This document shows, in pieces, positions 50,028 through 60,600 of a DNA stretch of 64,000 nt. The stretch lies in contig OZ037835.1 of assembly GCA_964035575.1 (NCBI GenBank), positions 1 to 64,000 of the forward strand, written 5' to 3'. This DNA comes from Rhynchopus sp. YZ270_cl-10 (Eukaryota > Euglenozoa > Diplonemea > Diplonemida > Diplonemidae). Position numbers and translations under genes: made by a program. The notes below the pieces were generated by a model. That model had not been told where the DNA came from. It was given only the letters and a program-made list of their open reading frames with translations, and did no database searches. Every line of letters starts with the position of its first letter. The first letter of the stretch is position 1.

Positions 50028-53000
50028 CTATTTGAAGGTCGCCTCCATCATCAGCACCAGGACCGCCCTAAGCGCCCCGTACTGACTCGTCTGCCGTCCT
50101 CCGACGCGCCCCAGCTCCTCCCGCTGATCCCACCACGCGTCCAGCGCCTCGTACGCCACCTCCGGTGCCAAGGGAGTCATTCCCTCTCGCCTGGTCCCTC
50201 CCCTGGGGAAGAAGCAGTCCGCCCACTCTTCGACATTTCTCGGCACCCTGTCCCCTTCCTTCTGGCTGTGTGGGACTAACCCTTTCGCCTCCACATCCGA
50301 CCCTCGCGAGATAGGGGGAGAAGGCCGCCTTGCTGTGGTCTCCGCAGACCTGTCCTCCACTACACCGGAGCGACGAGTGTGGTTCCCCTGCGCCCGCCGC
50401 GAAGTCCCAAGGGTGGTCAGCTTCGTCCTTCTTTCCGCGTGGGACTTAGCCGTCCATCCACCAGTCTTCGCTGAACCCAAGTGGTGGTCACCAGTCAGAG
50501 CTGTTGGTGTGGTGTTGTAGCTCTGCTCTGATGGCCCCCAGACGAAGGATTCTGCTGCGGTTGCGGTGTTGTTGTCCATGGTGGTGTCGTGGTCGGCGCA
50601 GTCGGCGGAATCCTCCTCATCCATAACCTCCTCCTTCACCTCCGTTGCCGCGTCCTGTGGGGGAGCTGGGTTGCTGTTGTAGTAGCTACCTCCCACTGTC
50701 TGCGATGTTGTCGGCTGAACTGGCTGAACTGGCTGAACTGGCTTTGCCCTCAGCACACACTTTGCGTTGGCGCTCCCACATCCCTCACACCATGTGCGCT
50801 CGCAGGAACTACAAAACCAGTGGGGGACACTACATTCGGTGATGAGTGCGCAGTTTTCGCACGTGAGCAATTCCCCCTGTCTCCCCGGGCGCTCCTCCAT
50901 CCGTGACAGCGCTCCGGTGCTGTGGCACTGCATCTCTGGAAGGGGGGTGTCGGGGGCAAGGCTTCGCAGATATGCAAACGTGTTGTCTGTCATGCATAAC
51001 GGCGAGAAGTGGCCAGCCTCGTGAGCTCCTGTGTGCAGCACTGCTACGGCCCCGTTCGACTTGCTGGCTGGTCTATGGATGTGCACCTTAGAGTCCGATG
51101 ACACGACCGCCACAATGACTACCTGCAAAGCCCGTGCCAGACCCGCCAGTGCTGTCTGGTCCGCCCACGACCTGCGATCCCTGTTCCCTGCCAGGCTCAT
51201 CCATCGCACCCAGGTCGCGAGGTCGGGCATCGCATTTCTCGCCAGGTCAGCATCTCTCTTCACTCTCTCCACCGCCAGGGACCGAAGGGTCGACGATGTC
51301 ACCACCTTCCAGCTCCGCACTGACCAGCACACTGCGTCGAACGCACAGTCTCCTACTCGGAACGGCACGGGCACCTGCGGTCGGGACAGCCCCCACTTCA
51401 CCAAGTTGGCCTCCAGTTCGCTGTGGGGGGTTGGGTCCTGTGCTGCTGTCTCTGGCGCCGTTTCCTTCTCGTTGCCTGTCTCTGGCTCCTCCTCCGCACT
51501 CACCCTGATGTCTCCCTGGTGGTCGTCTGTCACTTCCAGGTTAGGTAGATGGTCGGGGGGCAAGCGTATCAAGTCCCCCTCTTCCGGGTCGACGGTGGGA
51601 TCTAAGTCCACACGCTCTCGCAGAGGACCCCTCAGGCAACCAGTCAGAGACCCTCGATCCGTCGCGGCCTTCCCGATCTGTCGCTGCAGCGTCGTCCCTA
51701 GCCCCCAATTCCACCTCTGTGACATCTCCACTCTGTTCCCAAGCTTCCTGTCCGCTGCGAAACGGAGCATCTGCTGCCATATCGACGCCGCCGCGGGTCC
51801 CAGACCTCCTGTGGTCTCCAGGGCGAAGGGTGTGAACGCCAGCCGCTCCGCCGCACACGCGTCACCATGCTTCTTCCTCTTGGCAGTTTCCGCCTTCGTC
51901 GCCGCGTACCCCTTCGCGACTGCGGCACCCTGCACCATCGACGCTGACGTCGGCGTCCACACAGTCACATCGATAGCTCGTCCTCTCGACTCCCCGACCC
52001 CTGTGGACAGCAGAATGTCAGCGGGCTTGTTGTTGCCCAGGATGAGGTGGTTGGGTTCCAGGATGGGGCTCAGACCTGCCTCATTTGCTGCTCCATACAC
52101 ATAATCGCGTACTGAGTTATGTCGCAGTATACGATGCCCACCCATTCTGCAGGCGAAGATGTGGTCCCCCCTGGTGTCCATGGGCTGGTTGCATTGCCTG
52201 CATGAGACACCCTCCGCGTATATGGGGAGGTGGAGGCGGAGTCTGGCTGCGGCCTTGAATGCAATCGGAGGGATGTAGTGCTCCCAGGTGGGGGGTGCAG
52301 TAAGCCAGGACCCTGCTTGGGGGAGGGCCAGAGAATTGAGACGCGCCTTGTCGTACGCATCACCCTTGACGAAGAGGTCCCGCAATTGTTCCTCCAGGAT
52401 CCCTGCAGACAGATCACGTTGACGCAGGGGGACGGCTGGCTGCAGCTTGGGGTCAATCCTAGCACCTTCAGCCACTTGCTCGTTGTACAGCGTTGCCGTC
52501 CGTTCCCATCCTTCGGCGTCCCAGGTGAAGCTGGGGTCCAGTTCGGTGCACAGTTGGTGCAGGCCGCTCCTTGCTCCCATGGCTGCTGCAGTCCAGTGGT
52601 CGCGGATGCGGCGCACGCCCATGCCCCCTACCCTACATGGCAGTGCGGCCTGTCTCCGTGCTTCTTCCGGCAGGCCTCCATCCTCATCACCAAAAAGCGC
52701 GGCCAGGGCAGCGTCTACCTCCTTGTCGTACTGGCTGAGGTACTTGTGGGTGCACGCGTGACCAATGGCTCTCATGTAGAAAACCATGCGTGCAAACCCC
52801 TCGCACTGACGGAGTAATGTCAGTCCAGCCTGCGAGTCAGACACCTTCTGCAGCAGACGCAGTTGCACCGCGAATTCCTCCACCTTCTTCTCCATGTACG
52901 CTTCGCAGTACTCGTCGTCCCCGATTGGCGCCCCCAGGAACGCAAAGCCTCCATACTTCACGCTCATCACTTTTCCTTCACAGGCTGAGCAAGTCTCCGC

Positions 53001-56000
53001 CAAGTCAGTGGTGTGGCTGCACACGGGGAGGCCAGCTCTGTCCAGGTCCAACGGAGTCTGCTGTCCTAGGGCGATGACTTCACACTTTGACAGCTTCACC
53101 TTCAGCCCCAGCTCCGCACTGCGTGTCCTCACTAACTCCAGCGCTCGAGCCACCGCCTCTGGGTTCCCCATGATCGTCCCATCATCGAGGTACCAGATGC
53201 TACAGTCGATGCCCTGGACTGCACGCACTTCGTCTGTCAGTGCTTTGATCCCCAGGGAGAAGAGTAGGGGCCCTGCGGGGTCGCCTTGCTGCGCGCCTCT
53301 GGTGGATGGGATCATCTCGTCACCATACACTAGCCCGGTGTGGGAGTTGTAGCACCATTCGACCCACGGTGAAATGGACGGGAGATATTTCCTTGTGGCT
53401 TCCAGAAAAGTCTTGCGAAAGATGCTGTTGAATGCGTTCTCGTAGTCAATCTGTACGATCACTTTGTCGCTCCCCTGGTGTCGTTTTGCGTATGCTGCCA
53501 CAACCATTGTCGCCGCTTCCAGTCCACCGTCCACCGCCACCCCAACTTGTCTCCCTGGCAGCAGCACTCCTCGTGCCTTTTCCCTCACAGACGCCACCTC
53601 GATCTTGCTCACGACTCGCCGAAGTGTGTTGCCTGCAGAGATGGGGCGGACGTCGCCTTGGTCACCCTTCTTTAACGCCACCAGAGTAGCTCCTGCCATG
53701 AACATAGCTGTCTCGGAGGGGGCTTTCCCGCGTCGCAGCAGGTCCAGGACTTGCGTCATCAGTGGCAAGATGTTCAGGTCCGGGTGTTTGACCATCCACC
53801 CCTTGAGGTGATCCCCGCGCAGACCAAAGGGACCTGGAGCAGAGCCCTTTGCCATGCTATTTATGGCTTTGAGGGCGGCGATCGGCTTCAGCGGCTCGGA
53901 AGCAATTTCCGGCAGAGAAGTGGCAGGTTGGGGTTCCTCATGGGGGTGCTTTCTGCGGAGGATGTCTGTGGATTCCTCAGTACGCTCTGCCAGCCCACCC
54001 TTGTGGAGGCGGCTCATCCCTGCTGCCATCCTCCCATTCCGCACCTCCCGGACCATCGCCTTCTCCCTTTCTTCCCACGTTGGTTCCTTCCGCTCCTTCT
54101 CCTTCTTCGTACCGCCTGTGCGATTCGCAGCTGCTCGCCACATTGCTGCGATCTCACCTTCTCTCCACTCATCCACATCCTTCTGCCGCAAGACTGCCAC
54201 CTTCGTCTTGAGGTGCTTCCCACCTCGCTTCGCCGGTAGGACCAGCTTCGCGAACATGCACAAACGTTTCCAGCTTGCCTCATCGCCAACTGCGGCCACA
54301 TCCTCAAGTGCCTGGGTGAACTCCACAGCGGCTGGACGGTCGATGCTCGTGGGGATCGCATCTGTTGTCCTGATGGGGATTTGAGCTATCTCCCACCACT
54401 CCGGCAAGTCAACGTCGTCTGCCTTTTCCACTGCGGTGCGTTCCCTGGGTGTGGGCTTTGCGATCGCCTTTACCAGTTTCGCACACTGAAGACATGTCTC
54501 CTTCGATGCCGACCGTATCCCCCCACACGCTTCACACTGTCCTAACCCCAACTTGTTGAGGGTGTCGTGGGGGATGTGGTCGCCGGAAGACAGGTGTGCA
54601 CCGATGTGTGTGCGCAGGCCGGGAACAGAGAAGGGCTGGGGACGGTGTAGACTGCTTCCGTTGCAACACGGAACAGGGCAGAAGAGCCTCGGTGCATCAG
54701 CCCCCAGAGGAGAAGGCGACTCCTTCGTCATGGCAGGGATGGGTGTTGCTGTTAGGCCTTTCGGGTCAAGCTCTGCGAAGGGGGCCGACTGGACCATTGC
54801 CAGGGCGTTCTTTGGGTCCATTTGCACTTCCTCATAGTGATTATTGAGGAGTGAAACTACCCTGACGCGGCGGTCTTTCTGCGTCCGCAAGTCTTTCGAT
54901 GAGGCTGCGGGGTTGATCGTCACCACTGGATTCGGCCCAGGCTGCACTACCGCTATCGTGGTGGACCATGCATTTGCTGCCAGGTGTAGGGTGAGGTGGT
55001 TGCCCCACACCTCAGGGTTGGTGAGGCCGTCAATGAAGCTTGACAGCTGTGCCTCGGTCTCGAAGTAGCGTCTGAGACCGGTCTTCACCTTCGTGACCCG
55101 CGCTCTGTCAGCCAGCTCAGTGCGTGCTTTGCTGACATCCAAGTACAGCGCGTTCTTCTTACCCAGTAAGGCCACGTACATGCACTCGCCGTTGGCTGCG
55201 TTCGGCACCCTCTTCCCCCCATGCACCTCGAGGAATGCGTCAAGGTTTGCCGCCTCCTCCGGGTTGATGTCCCCGTCTGCTCCACCTGCCAGCGCCCCGG
55301 GCCCCAGGCTTATGCTCTGAGGTGACAGCTCCCACCCGTCCCCTGTCCCCGCCGGTCGCCTCAACCTCTGCATGAAAACCCACACCCTGCTGGCAAGTAC
55401 TCGCAACCACAGCCTCCCGCTACGTGCTCTGTATCGGCCCTGTAGGAGCCCCTTCCTCAGCAGCACACTCAGCAGCTCTGCGTCCCGGATCAGTGCACAA
55501 CCCAAAGCCCGTGGCGCCGATCTCCCAAGCTCATACCCCACGCAAACCAGAGCCCAGATGGCCACCCACTGCAAAGCCACTCTCACAACGGCTGCCCTTA
55601 TCCTGCGGAAAAGTTGAGAGGGCGGACGCTTGCATGGCGCCTTGCGCCGACGGAACCTGCTCGCCTGTGCCTTGGTCCAGTTCAAGGACCTGTGACCTCG
55701 GCGCGTCCTCCTGGTCCCCCTCCTACCCACCAGCCACAATATGAGGTGACTGAGGGTAGGGGCGCGTCTGTCCTTCCACATGTCCAGGACCGCGAAAGAC
55801 ACAAACACACCCCACTCAGGTGCCTCGGCTACCCAGCGGGGGTCTGGTCGGCGCAGAGAAGAAAGGCGTTCCCAAAGGATGCTCCACCAGTCAAACCCAA
55901 GCCCATGTTCTGCACGCCCCATGTGAACATTGGGGGTGATAAAGGTCCCCCACACCCGTAACGTCACACAGTAACTCTGTCCTTCTCGCCCCGCAAGGCT

Positions 56001-56018
56001 GGCCCCGAACACCAGCAT
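50028..56018 (-). CDS. RLE LINE polyprotein (copy 3)
   Basis: 1,996 residues from ATG 56016-56018 (MLVFGASLAGREG). The frame is open upstream to 56159 but without an ATG; the only amino-acid difference noticed against copy 2 is Gly to Ser in that upstream part (SISSTCSS). All domains described for copy 2 are present and unbroken: OTU-like with ANGEC and NNHYEEV, C2H2 finger, RT with QIDYENAF and YLDDG, zinc knuckle plus RLE with PADILL and AIDVTV, second OTU-like with GDCAFDA and GHFSPL, CxxC cluster, and the C-terminal tail ending EATFK. The absence of the Ser/Asn minisatellite supports this Met as the common start. Confidence 0.88.
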   Translation of the reverse strand: MLVFGASLAGREGQSYCVTLRVWGTFITPNVHMGRAEHGLGFDWWSILWERLSSLRRPDPRWVAEAPEWGVFVSFAVLDMWKDRRAPTLSHLILWLVGRRGTRRTRRGHRSLNWTKAQASRFRRRKAPCKRPPSQLFRRIRAAVVRVALQWVAIWALVCVGYELGRSAPRALGCALIRDAELLSVLLRKGLLQGRYRARSGRLWLRVLASRVWVFMQRLRRPAGTGDGWELSPQSISLGPGALAGGADGDINPEEAANLDAFLEVHGGKRVPNAANGECMYVALLGKKNALYLDVSKARTELADRARVTKVKTGLRRYFETEAQLSSFIDGLTNPEVWGNHLTLHLAANAWSTTIAVVQPGPNPVVTINPAASSKDLRTQKDRRVRVVSLLNNHYEEVQMDPKNALAMVQSAPFAELDPKGLTATPIPAMTKESPSPLGADAPRLFCPVPCCNGSSLHRPQPFSVPGLRTHIGAHLSSGDHIPHDTLNKLGLGQCEACGGIRSASKETCLQCAKLVKAIAKPTPRERTAVEKADDVDLPEWWEIAQIPIRTTDAIPTSIDRPAAVEFTQALEDVAAVGDEASWKRLCMFAKLVLPAKRGGKHLKTKVAVLRQKDVDEWREGEIAAMWRAAANRTGGTKKEKERKEPTWEEREKAMVREVRNGRMAAGMSRLHKGGLAERTEESTDILRRKHPHEEPQPATSLPEIASEPLKPIAALKAINSMAKGSAPGPFGLRGDHLKGWMVKHPDLNILPLMTQVLDLLRRGKAPSETAMFMAGATLVALKKGDQGDVRPISAGNTLRRVVSKIEVASVREKARGVLLPGRQVGVAVDGGLEAATMVVAAYAKRHQGSDKVIVQIDYENAFNSIFRKTFLEATRKYLPSISPWVEWCYNSHTGLVYGDEMIPSTRGAQQGDPAGPLLFSLGIKALTDEVRAVQGIDCSIWYLDDGTIMGNPEAVARALELVRTRSAELGLKVKLSKCEVIALGQQTPLDLDRAGLPVCSHTTDLAETCSACEGKVMSVKYGGFAFLGAPIGDDEYCEAYMEKKVEEFAVQLRLLQKVSDSQAGLTLLRQCEGFARMVFYMRAIGHACTHKYLSQYDKEVDAALAALFGDEDGGLPEEARRQAALPCRVGGMGVRRIRDHWTAAAMGARSGLHQLCTELDPSFTWDAEGWERTATLYNEQVAEGARIDPKLQPAVPLRQRDLSAGILEEQLRDLFVKGDAYDKARLNSLALPQAGSWLTAPPTWEHYIPPIAFKAAARLRLHLPIYAEGVSCRQCNQPMDTRGDHIFACRMGGHRILRHNSVRDYVYGAANEAGLSPILEPNHLILGNNKPADILLSTGVGESRGRAIDVTVWTPTSASMVQGAAVAKGYAATKAETAKRKKHGDACAAERLAFTPFALETTGGLGPAAASIWQQMLRFAADRKLGNRVEMSQRWNWGLGTTLQRQIGKAATDRGSLTGCLRGPLRERVDLDPTVDPEEGDLIRLPPDHLPNLEVTDDHQGDIRVSAEEEPETGNEKETAPETAAQDPTPHSELEANLVKWGLSRPQVPVPFRVGDCAFDAVCWSVRSWKVVTSSTLRSLAVERVKRDADLARNAMPDLATWVRWMSLAGNRDRRSWADQTALAGLARALQVVIVAVVSSDSKVHIHRPASKSNGAVAVLHTGAHEAGHFSPLCMTDNTFAYLRSLAPDTPLPEMQCHSTGALSRMEERPGRQGELLTCENCALITECSVPHWFCSSCERTWCEGCGSANAKCVLRAKPVQPVQPVQPTTSQTVGGSYYNSNPAPPQDAATEVKEEVMDEEDSADCADHDTTMDNNTATAAESFVWGPSEQSYNTTPTALTGDHHLGSAKTGGWTAKSHAERRTKLTTLGTSRRAQGNHTRRSGVVEDRSAETTARRPSPPISRGSDVEAKGLVPHSQKEGDRVPRNVEEWADCFFPRGGTRREGMTPLAPEVAYEALDAWWDQREELGRVGGRQTSQYGALRAVLVLMMEATFK

Positions 56019-56159
56019 ACCTCGCTCACCCCCACCTACAGTGTTGTTGCTGCAGTTGCTGCTGCTGCTGTTGCTGTTGCTGTCGGTGCTGCTGCAGGTG
56101 CTGCTGATGCTGTTGTTGTTGCTGGTGTTACGGTTGTTGTTGTAGTTGCTGTTGTTCAC

Positions 56160-57591
56160 TTGTCCCCTTTGCCCTCCTCCCCTGAAGAAGAAGTGGGGAG
56201 GCGCAGGTCAGGCTGAGGACCTTTCCGCTGCTAGCCGTCCTACACCCTTTTTACACATACCTGGGGTGTTTCCGACCAGCAGCCCCTCGGTCTCCTGGTT
56301 GTGTCCTTTTCAGACACGCCCTTCCACCGAGAGCACAGCTCACTACCACCCGTTGGCTTCTTCCGTATCACAGAAACTTCCGAAGTCCGCGGGGTGTGTA
56401 ACTCACTGTGGCCCGACTGTACATTGAGCCCTCTGCTTGAGAGGACCGGCTGGTGACCCAGTCTGTAGCGATCCCATGCGTCCCAGTTTGTGGTTTCACG
56501 CACTGGTGGGACACAGCCAGCTCGCGCTGACCACTCCAGTCGCCCGGAGGTGGAACCGACGGTCTGAACCGCATGAATCTGCCGACCCAATGCGATCTTT
56601 GACCGTTAGCCAGCCGATTACTCGACCTGACCTCTGCTCGGCAAGTTGGTCACGCCTGTCTGCAGGGGAGTGACTCCCCACAAGTATGCATCCGACACAA
56701 CTCCCTAACAGATTCACCAGCCTAGCCTGTTCACATCCCAACCGTCGCGGTTATGTCACCACTCACTAGTGTCGGAGTCTGTTACATGTGAGCCACAACA
56801 TCGAACGAGTGCTGCTCACAAAGGCACCACCGCAGCAAATAGCGGTGCAGTTGCTTGCAGTCGTCGAGTGTGCTCACCATGTGGGTAGTCCCTGACTACA
56901 CCGGCCTCTCTCTCCCTAGAGGCCGTTGCAACGGTCACCCAGACTCCAACGCGGACAGGAGTGGCTACAGAAGTCTTTGATGGGGGCTTTTACATGGGAG
57001 GCACACCCTGACCTGGACGGACCAGTTCTGTGGCTGTGGATCACCCCTGTGGATTCAAACAGTGGACGCACCCGGTGCGTCACTGCAGACACCCAGCCAA
57101 GGTCCAGGGAGGACGACATCTCCTGAGCGTACCGACAGCATCCGTGAAGTCCCGAAGGCCAACGCAGCCGCTGCAGACGTTCGGAAGAAGCGCCTCACCC
57201 ATCGTAGATAGCCCTGACAGCAGCCACAAGCGTGCAGTAAAAACCACACAATGCAGATACAGCAGTCACCCAGTGAGATGGTCCAGGTCCCCGTCAGCAA
57301 GCCGCCATTGGCAACTACCAAACACCAACCTCTCAGCCACCCCTGTGTGTCCTTTGCTAGTGTGTGTTGACATACCTGGAATTCCGGATGCTAGGTGAGG
57401 ACTGTCGTCCCCGTACCACGCACCACCCACTGTCTCCGTGGAGCAGCCCGGGTGATGCGCCGACTAGGAGGTTACACGCCAGACGTTGTCTCGTCTGCTG
57501 GTCAACGGGGCAACAAACCCACCAGGGTCCCCTCTCGGGAACGCACGCCTCCTGTTAGCAGCTACCCGTCGGGGGGCCTAATCCCCTGGGA

Positions 57592-57593
<2 letters not shown>
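56160..57593 (-). other. 5' module of RLE LINE copy 3, with an intron-like segment
   Basis: 1.43 kb with no long minus-strand frame. Just upstream of the coding frame it contains CCCCAGGTATGTGTAAAAAG, and about 85 nt later CCTGACCTGCGCC and CCACTTCTTCTTCAGGGG. These look like a 5' splice site GTATGT, a branch region and a polypyrimidine tract with CAG. The 3' site could alternatively be the acceptor for SL trans-splicing. It may serve as 5' UTR and promoter. I do not recognise it otherwise. Confidence 0.5.
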
Positions 57594-57633
<40 letters not shown>

Positions 57634-60600
57634 CGCTTTTTTTATCTACATCCAGTGACAGAGGGGGTACTTACTAGTCAAGCGAGTATGTAAACAGCTA
57701 GATGTCCAGACAAGGGCACTTTACTATTGTACTGGCAAGACAGTGCCTGAAAACACAGTTAGTGGCACTAAAATAGAAAGCATGTGGGACAACTACAACC
57801 AACACTTCCCTGCAAATAAGCAAAAGGGTCGTATGTGAGTGCAATTTTTCCCAAAAGGAAAAGGGGAGGGGATGGGACGGGAGGGTTGCTCTGTCTACCG
57901 GTGTAGTTTTATTTTGCTTTGTCTTGGGGAGGGGAGGAGAGGAGAAGGAGGGGATTGAGTGAGCCGTTTCCTCTGTAACACACAAACAAATAAAAAGGAA
58001 GTTCCATAATCTTTTTAGTAGTTTTCTTTTTGGTGAAAATTTTTGAGAACTTCTGTAAGTGTGACCTGACCCGACTGACTGACACCCAAAGGGGAAAACA
58101 ACAATAACGCACAACAAAATCAACAACAACAATGGTGGGTCTCGTGCTTACCTGTGGTGGTTTTGAAAAATGAAAAATGAAATTGACCTTCACAAGGTAA
58201 AAATGAAAAACTAAAGGAGTGAAAAAAGGAACTCAAAGGACAAGAGTTCTGTACAAACTCTACTCTACTGCACAATCTATAAAAGTGGCCCAATGGCTCC
58301 TGATGCCACTGGCCTGGCTCTTAGACAGGTCTTACTCCGAGACTGCCCTCTACCCTCGTCCAAGGGCTAAGGGCCGTCGCTGGGGTAGACCCGTCCTAGC
58401 CAGCAGCCAACCAAAAATATTAACAAAAGGAAGGGGAAAGGAAAGGGGGGGGGCATGAAAAGAACAAAAAACACAAAATAAAAAGGGTTTTTAAAAATAA
58501 ACATGGGGCAAACTGTCATTCTCTACACGCATCTACACACACACTCTCTCCCTCTAACTCTCACTCTAATGCCTCTTATTCCTCTTATTCCCCTTTTGCC
58601 CCTGCTTTCCTCCGCTCTGTCTCCCCTTCTGTCCACCACCGCGACCATTGCGCCCTCTCTGCACCACCTGGGGCGAGAGCACATGCTGCGTCGCTTGTGC
58701 CACTGCGTCGGTGAACACGTTCGACGTGTTGGACCTACCCTGAGCTGCATGGCGCTGGGGTCCTTTGGGAGCTGGGGAAGGAGCAGGTTGGGCGGAGGAG
58801 GTTGCATTGCCACGGCCTGCCGATGAGGAGGAGGAAGAAGTGGAGACTGCAGGTTGGGCGATGGAGGTTGTAGTGCCACGGCCTACAGAGGTGGAGGAAG
58901 AAGAAGAAGAAGAGGAGGCTTGAGGTTGTCGGCCTATTCCCTCTCGAGCCGCTCGTGCCTCATTCTCCCTCCTTGTACTCTCCGCTGCAAAGGCCTGCCC
59001 CCTACTGCTCCGGTTGTCCGTCAGGGCATGCAACGTCGACTTTGCCTTGCACTTTTCCTTAACCGACCACTCATGCAAACCCACCACCTTCATCACCTCA
59101 TACCACTGAGTGAAAGTAGCGGTAGAGAGGGGGAGTGACAACAAGGGTCTGCCATCCTGTTTCTCTCCCTGACGGTAGTGGAACAGGGAGATCCACTTCG
59201 TCACAGAAGAAGGCACCGGCGACCCCATGGTGAGGCACGGGAAAAGACCCCCCCTCTCCGTCCGCTCCTCCTCCGTCCACATCCAAGCCTCGCTCTGCGC
59301 CCTCAGCAATTCCCTCACCCTCGCTTGCTTCTTCTGGTCAGGGATGCCTTCCACTGACAGAGCAAGCGAGCGATCCGCCCCCTCCATCGCGGTGTCGAGG
59401 TCCTCCTCCTGCTCCTGCTCATCATCATCCATCTCCTCCACCTTCACACGCACCTCGGAGTCTGCCGCCTCGGCCTGTCGCCCCACCTCCTCCTCCAGCT
59501 GATCCCGAGAAGGGGTTCCCCAGCTGACCCTGCCTTCCCGAACGACGATGACCGCGCTGGTCTTGCCCCAGGTGTCGCAGTATCCGGCCTCCCCTGCTAT
59601 CTTCCTAACCGCCTGACGGGCGACCACCGACTCCGGGCAATCACCGTCCCCCTCCCCGTTCCCACTCCACGGCTGCTGTGTCGCCCAGCAGTACAGGAAC
59701 TCGCCCGGGCACGGAGAAGCACCTTGAGGACCAAAGAGAGCCATCCAGTCGCCGACACAGTCAGGTTCGAGTCCTTCAGGGTCGTCGCCCACCGCTCTCC
59801 GCACCGCATGGCAGGGGAGGAATAGCCGCCCTTCGCACACCACCCCAAAGCACCGCCCGTATGCCACCATGCGTTCTGCCTCCAGCTGTCGGGAGAGGTT
59901 CACCGCCGTCAACAACAGAGTGGTCGCCTTCTGCTCCGACTCATGCTTAGCTGCGAAGGCGTAATGCCTCTCGCAGCGTTGCCTGTCGTACTCCGCCCGG
60001 AGCGACTCTCCTGCTTCGGGGTGCCGATCGCAGTCTTCCAAGTACTGCGCATGCATCCTCTTCGCGTCCTCTGCGAGTTCCCGCTTGTGCCTGGCGGTCA
60101 GCTCCTCCACACGATGCCTGTCCGCCGCCTTCGCCTGGTCCAGACGCACATTCTGTTCCTCCAGGAAACGACTCAACTCCTGCTGGCGGTCGCCAAAAGT
60201 GCCCCGAAGCGCGGCCAAATCCGGTCCCCACGACCGACGATGCTCCCGCCGTACCTCCAGGGCTTGCTGCCACGCGTCCGACGCACGCTGCAACGCTTCC
60301 TTCTTCTCCTGGTCCGCCTTTTGTTGTTGCTGCTTCTGCTGTTTCCGTTGCTTCTCGTGCTTCTGCTGCTTCTGTTCTGCCTGCTGCCCCTCTTCGCCCG
60401 CCATTGGCGTGTCTACCTCCTCGACGTCCTCGCCCTCGGGAGCTGGCACTGCTGGAGAAGGAGCCCGTTTAGGTGGTGGGTCTCCGCTCCCCTCCGCAGA
60501 GGCAGCCTGAGCCGGAACATTCGAGTGCAAAAAAGACAGGGCACTGAAGTATTCCGCCCTGCCAATTTGCGACAGAGGGCAGTGCTTGGACCCCTGAGCG

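Larger units (their letters stand above)
49202..57593 (-). mobile_element. RLE LINE copy 3 with an alternative 5' module
   Basis: Body 49220-57593 on the minus strand with an A18 tail (49202-49219). From about 56155 down to 49235 it matches copy 2 almost base for base, including the 3' UTR, except that the final ~13 nt (GTTGAACAACACC) before the tail are missing. Upstream of the shared AACAACAGCAACTAC the sequence is unrelated to copy 2 for 1.43 kb, and it ends against the A40 tail of the neighbouring LINE. Copies 2 and 3 thus share a protein but have different 5' regions. Confidence 0.88.

Noticed and set aside
51031-52104. 357-codon plus-strand ORF, also seen on the minus strand at 25609-26682 and 33863-34936
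   Set aside because: It lies antisense to the LINE polyprotein in all three copies, has no domain and is Ser/Arg-rich as expected from the GC-rich opposite strand.
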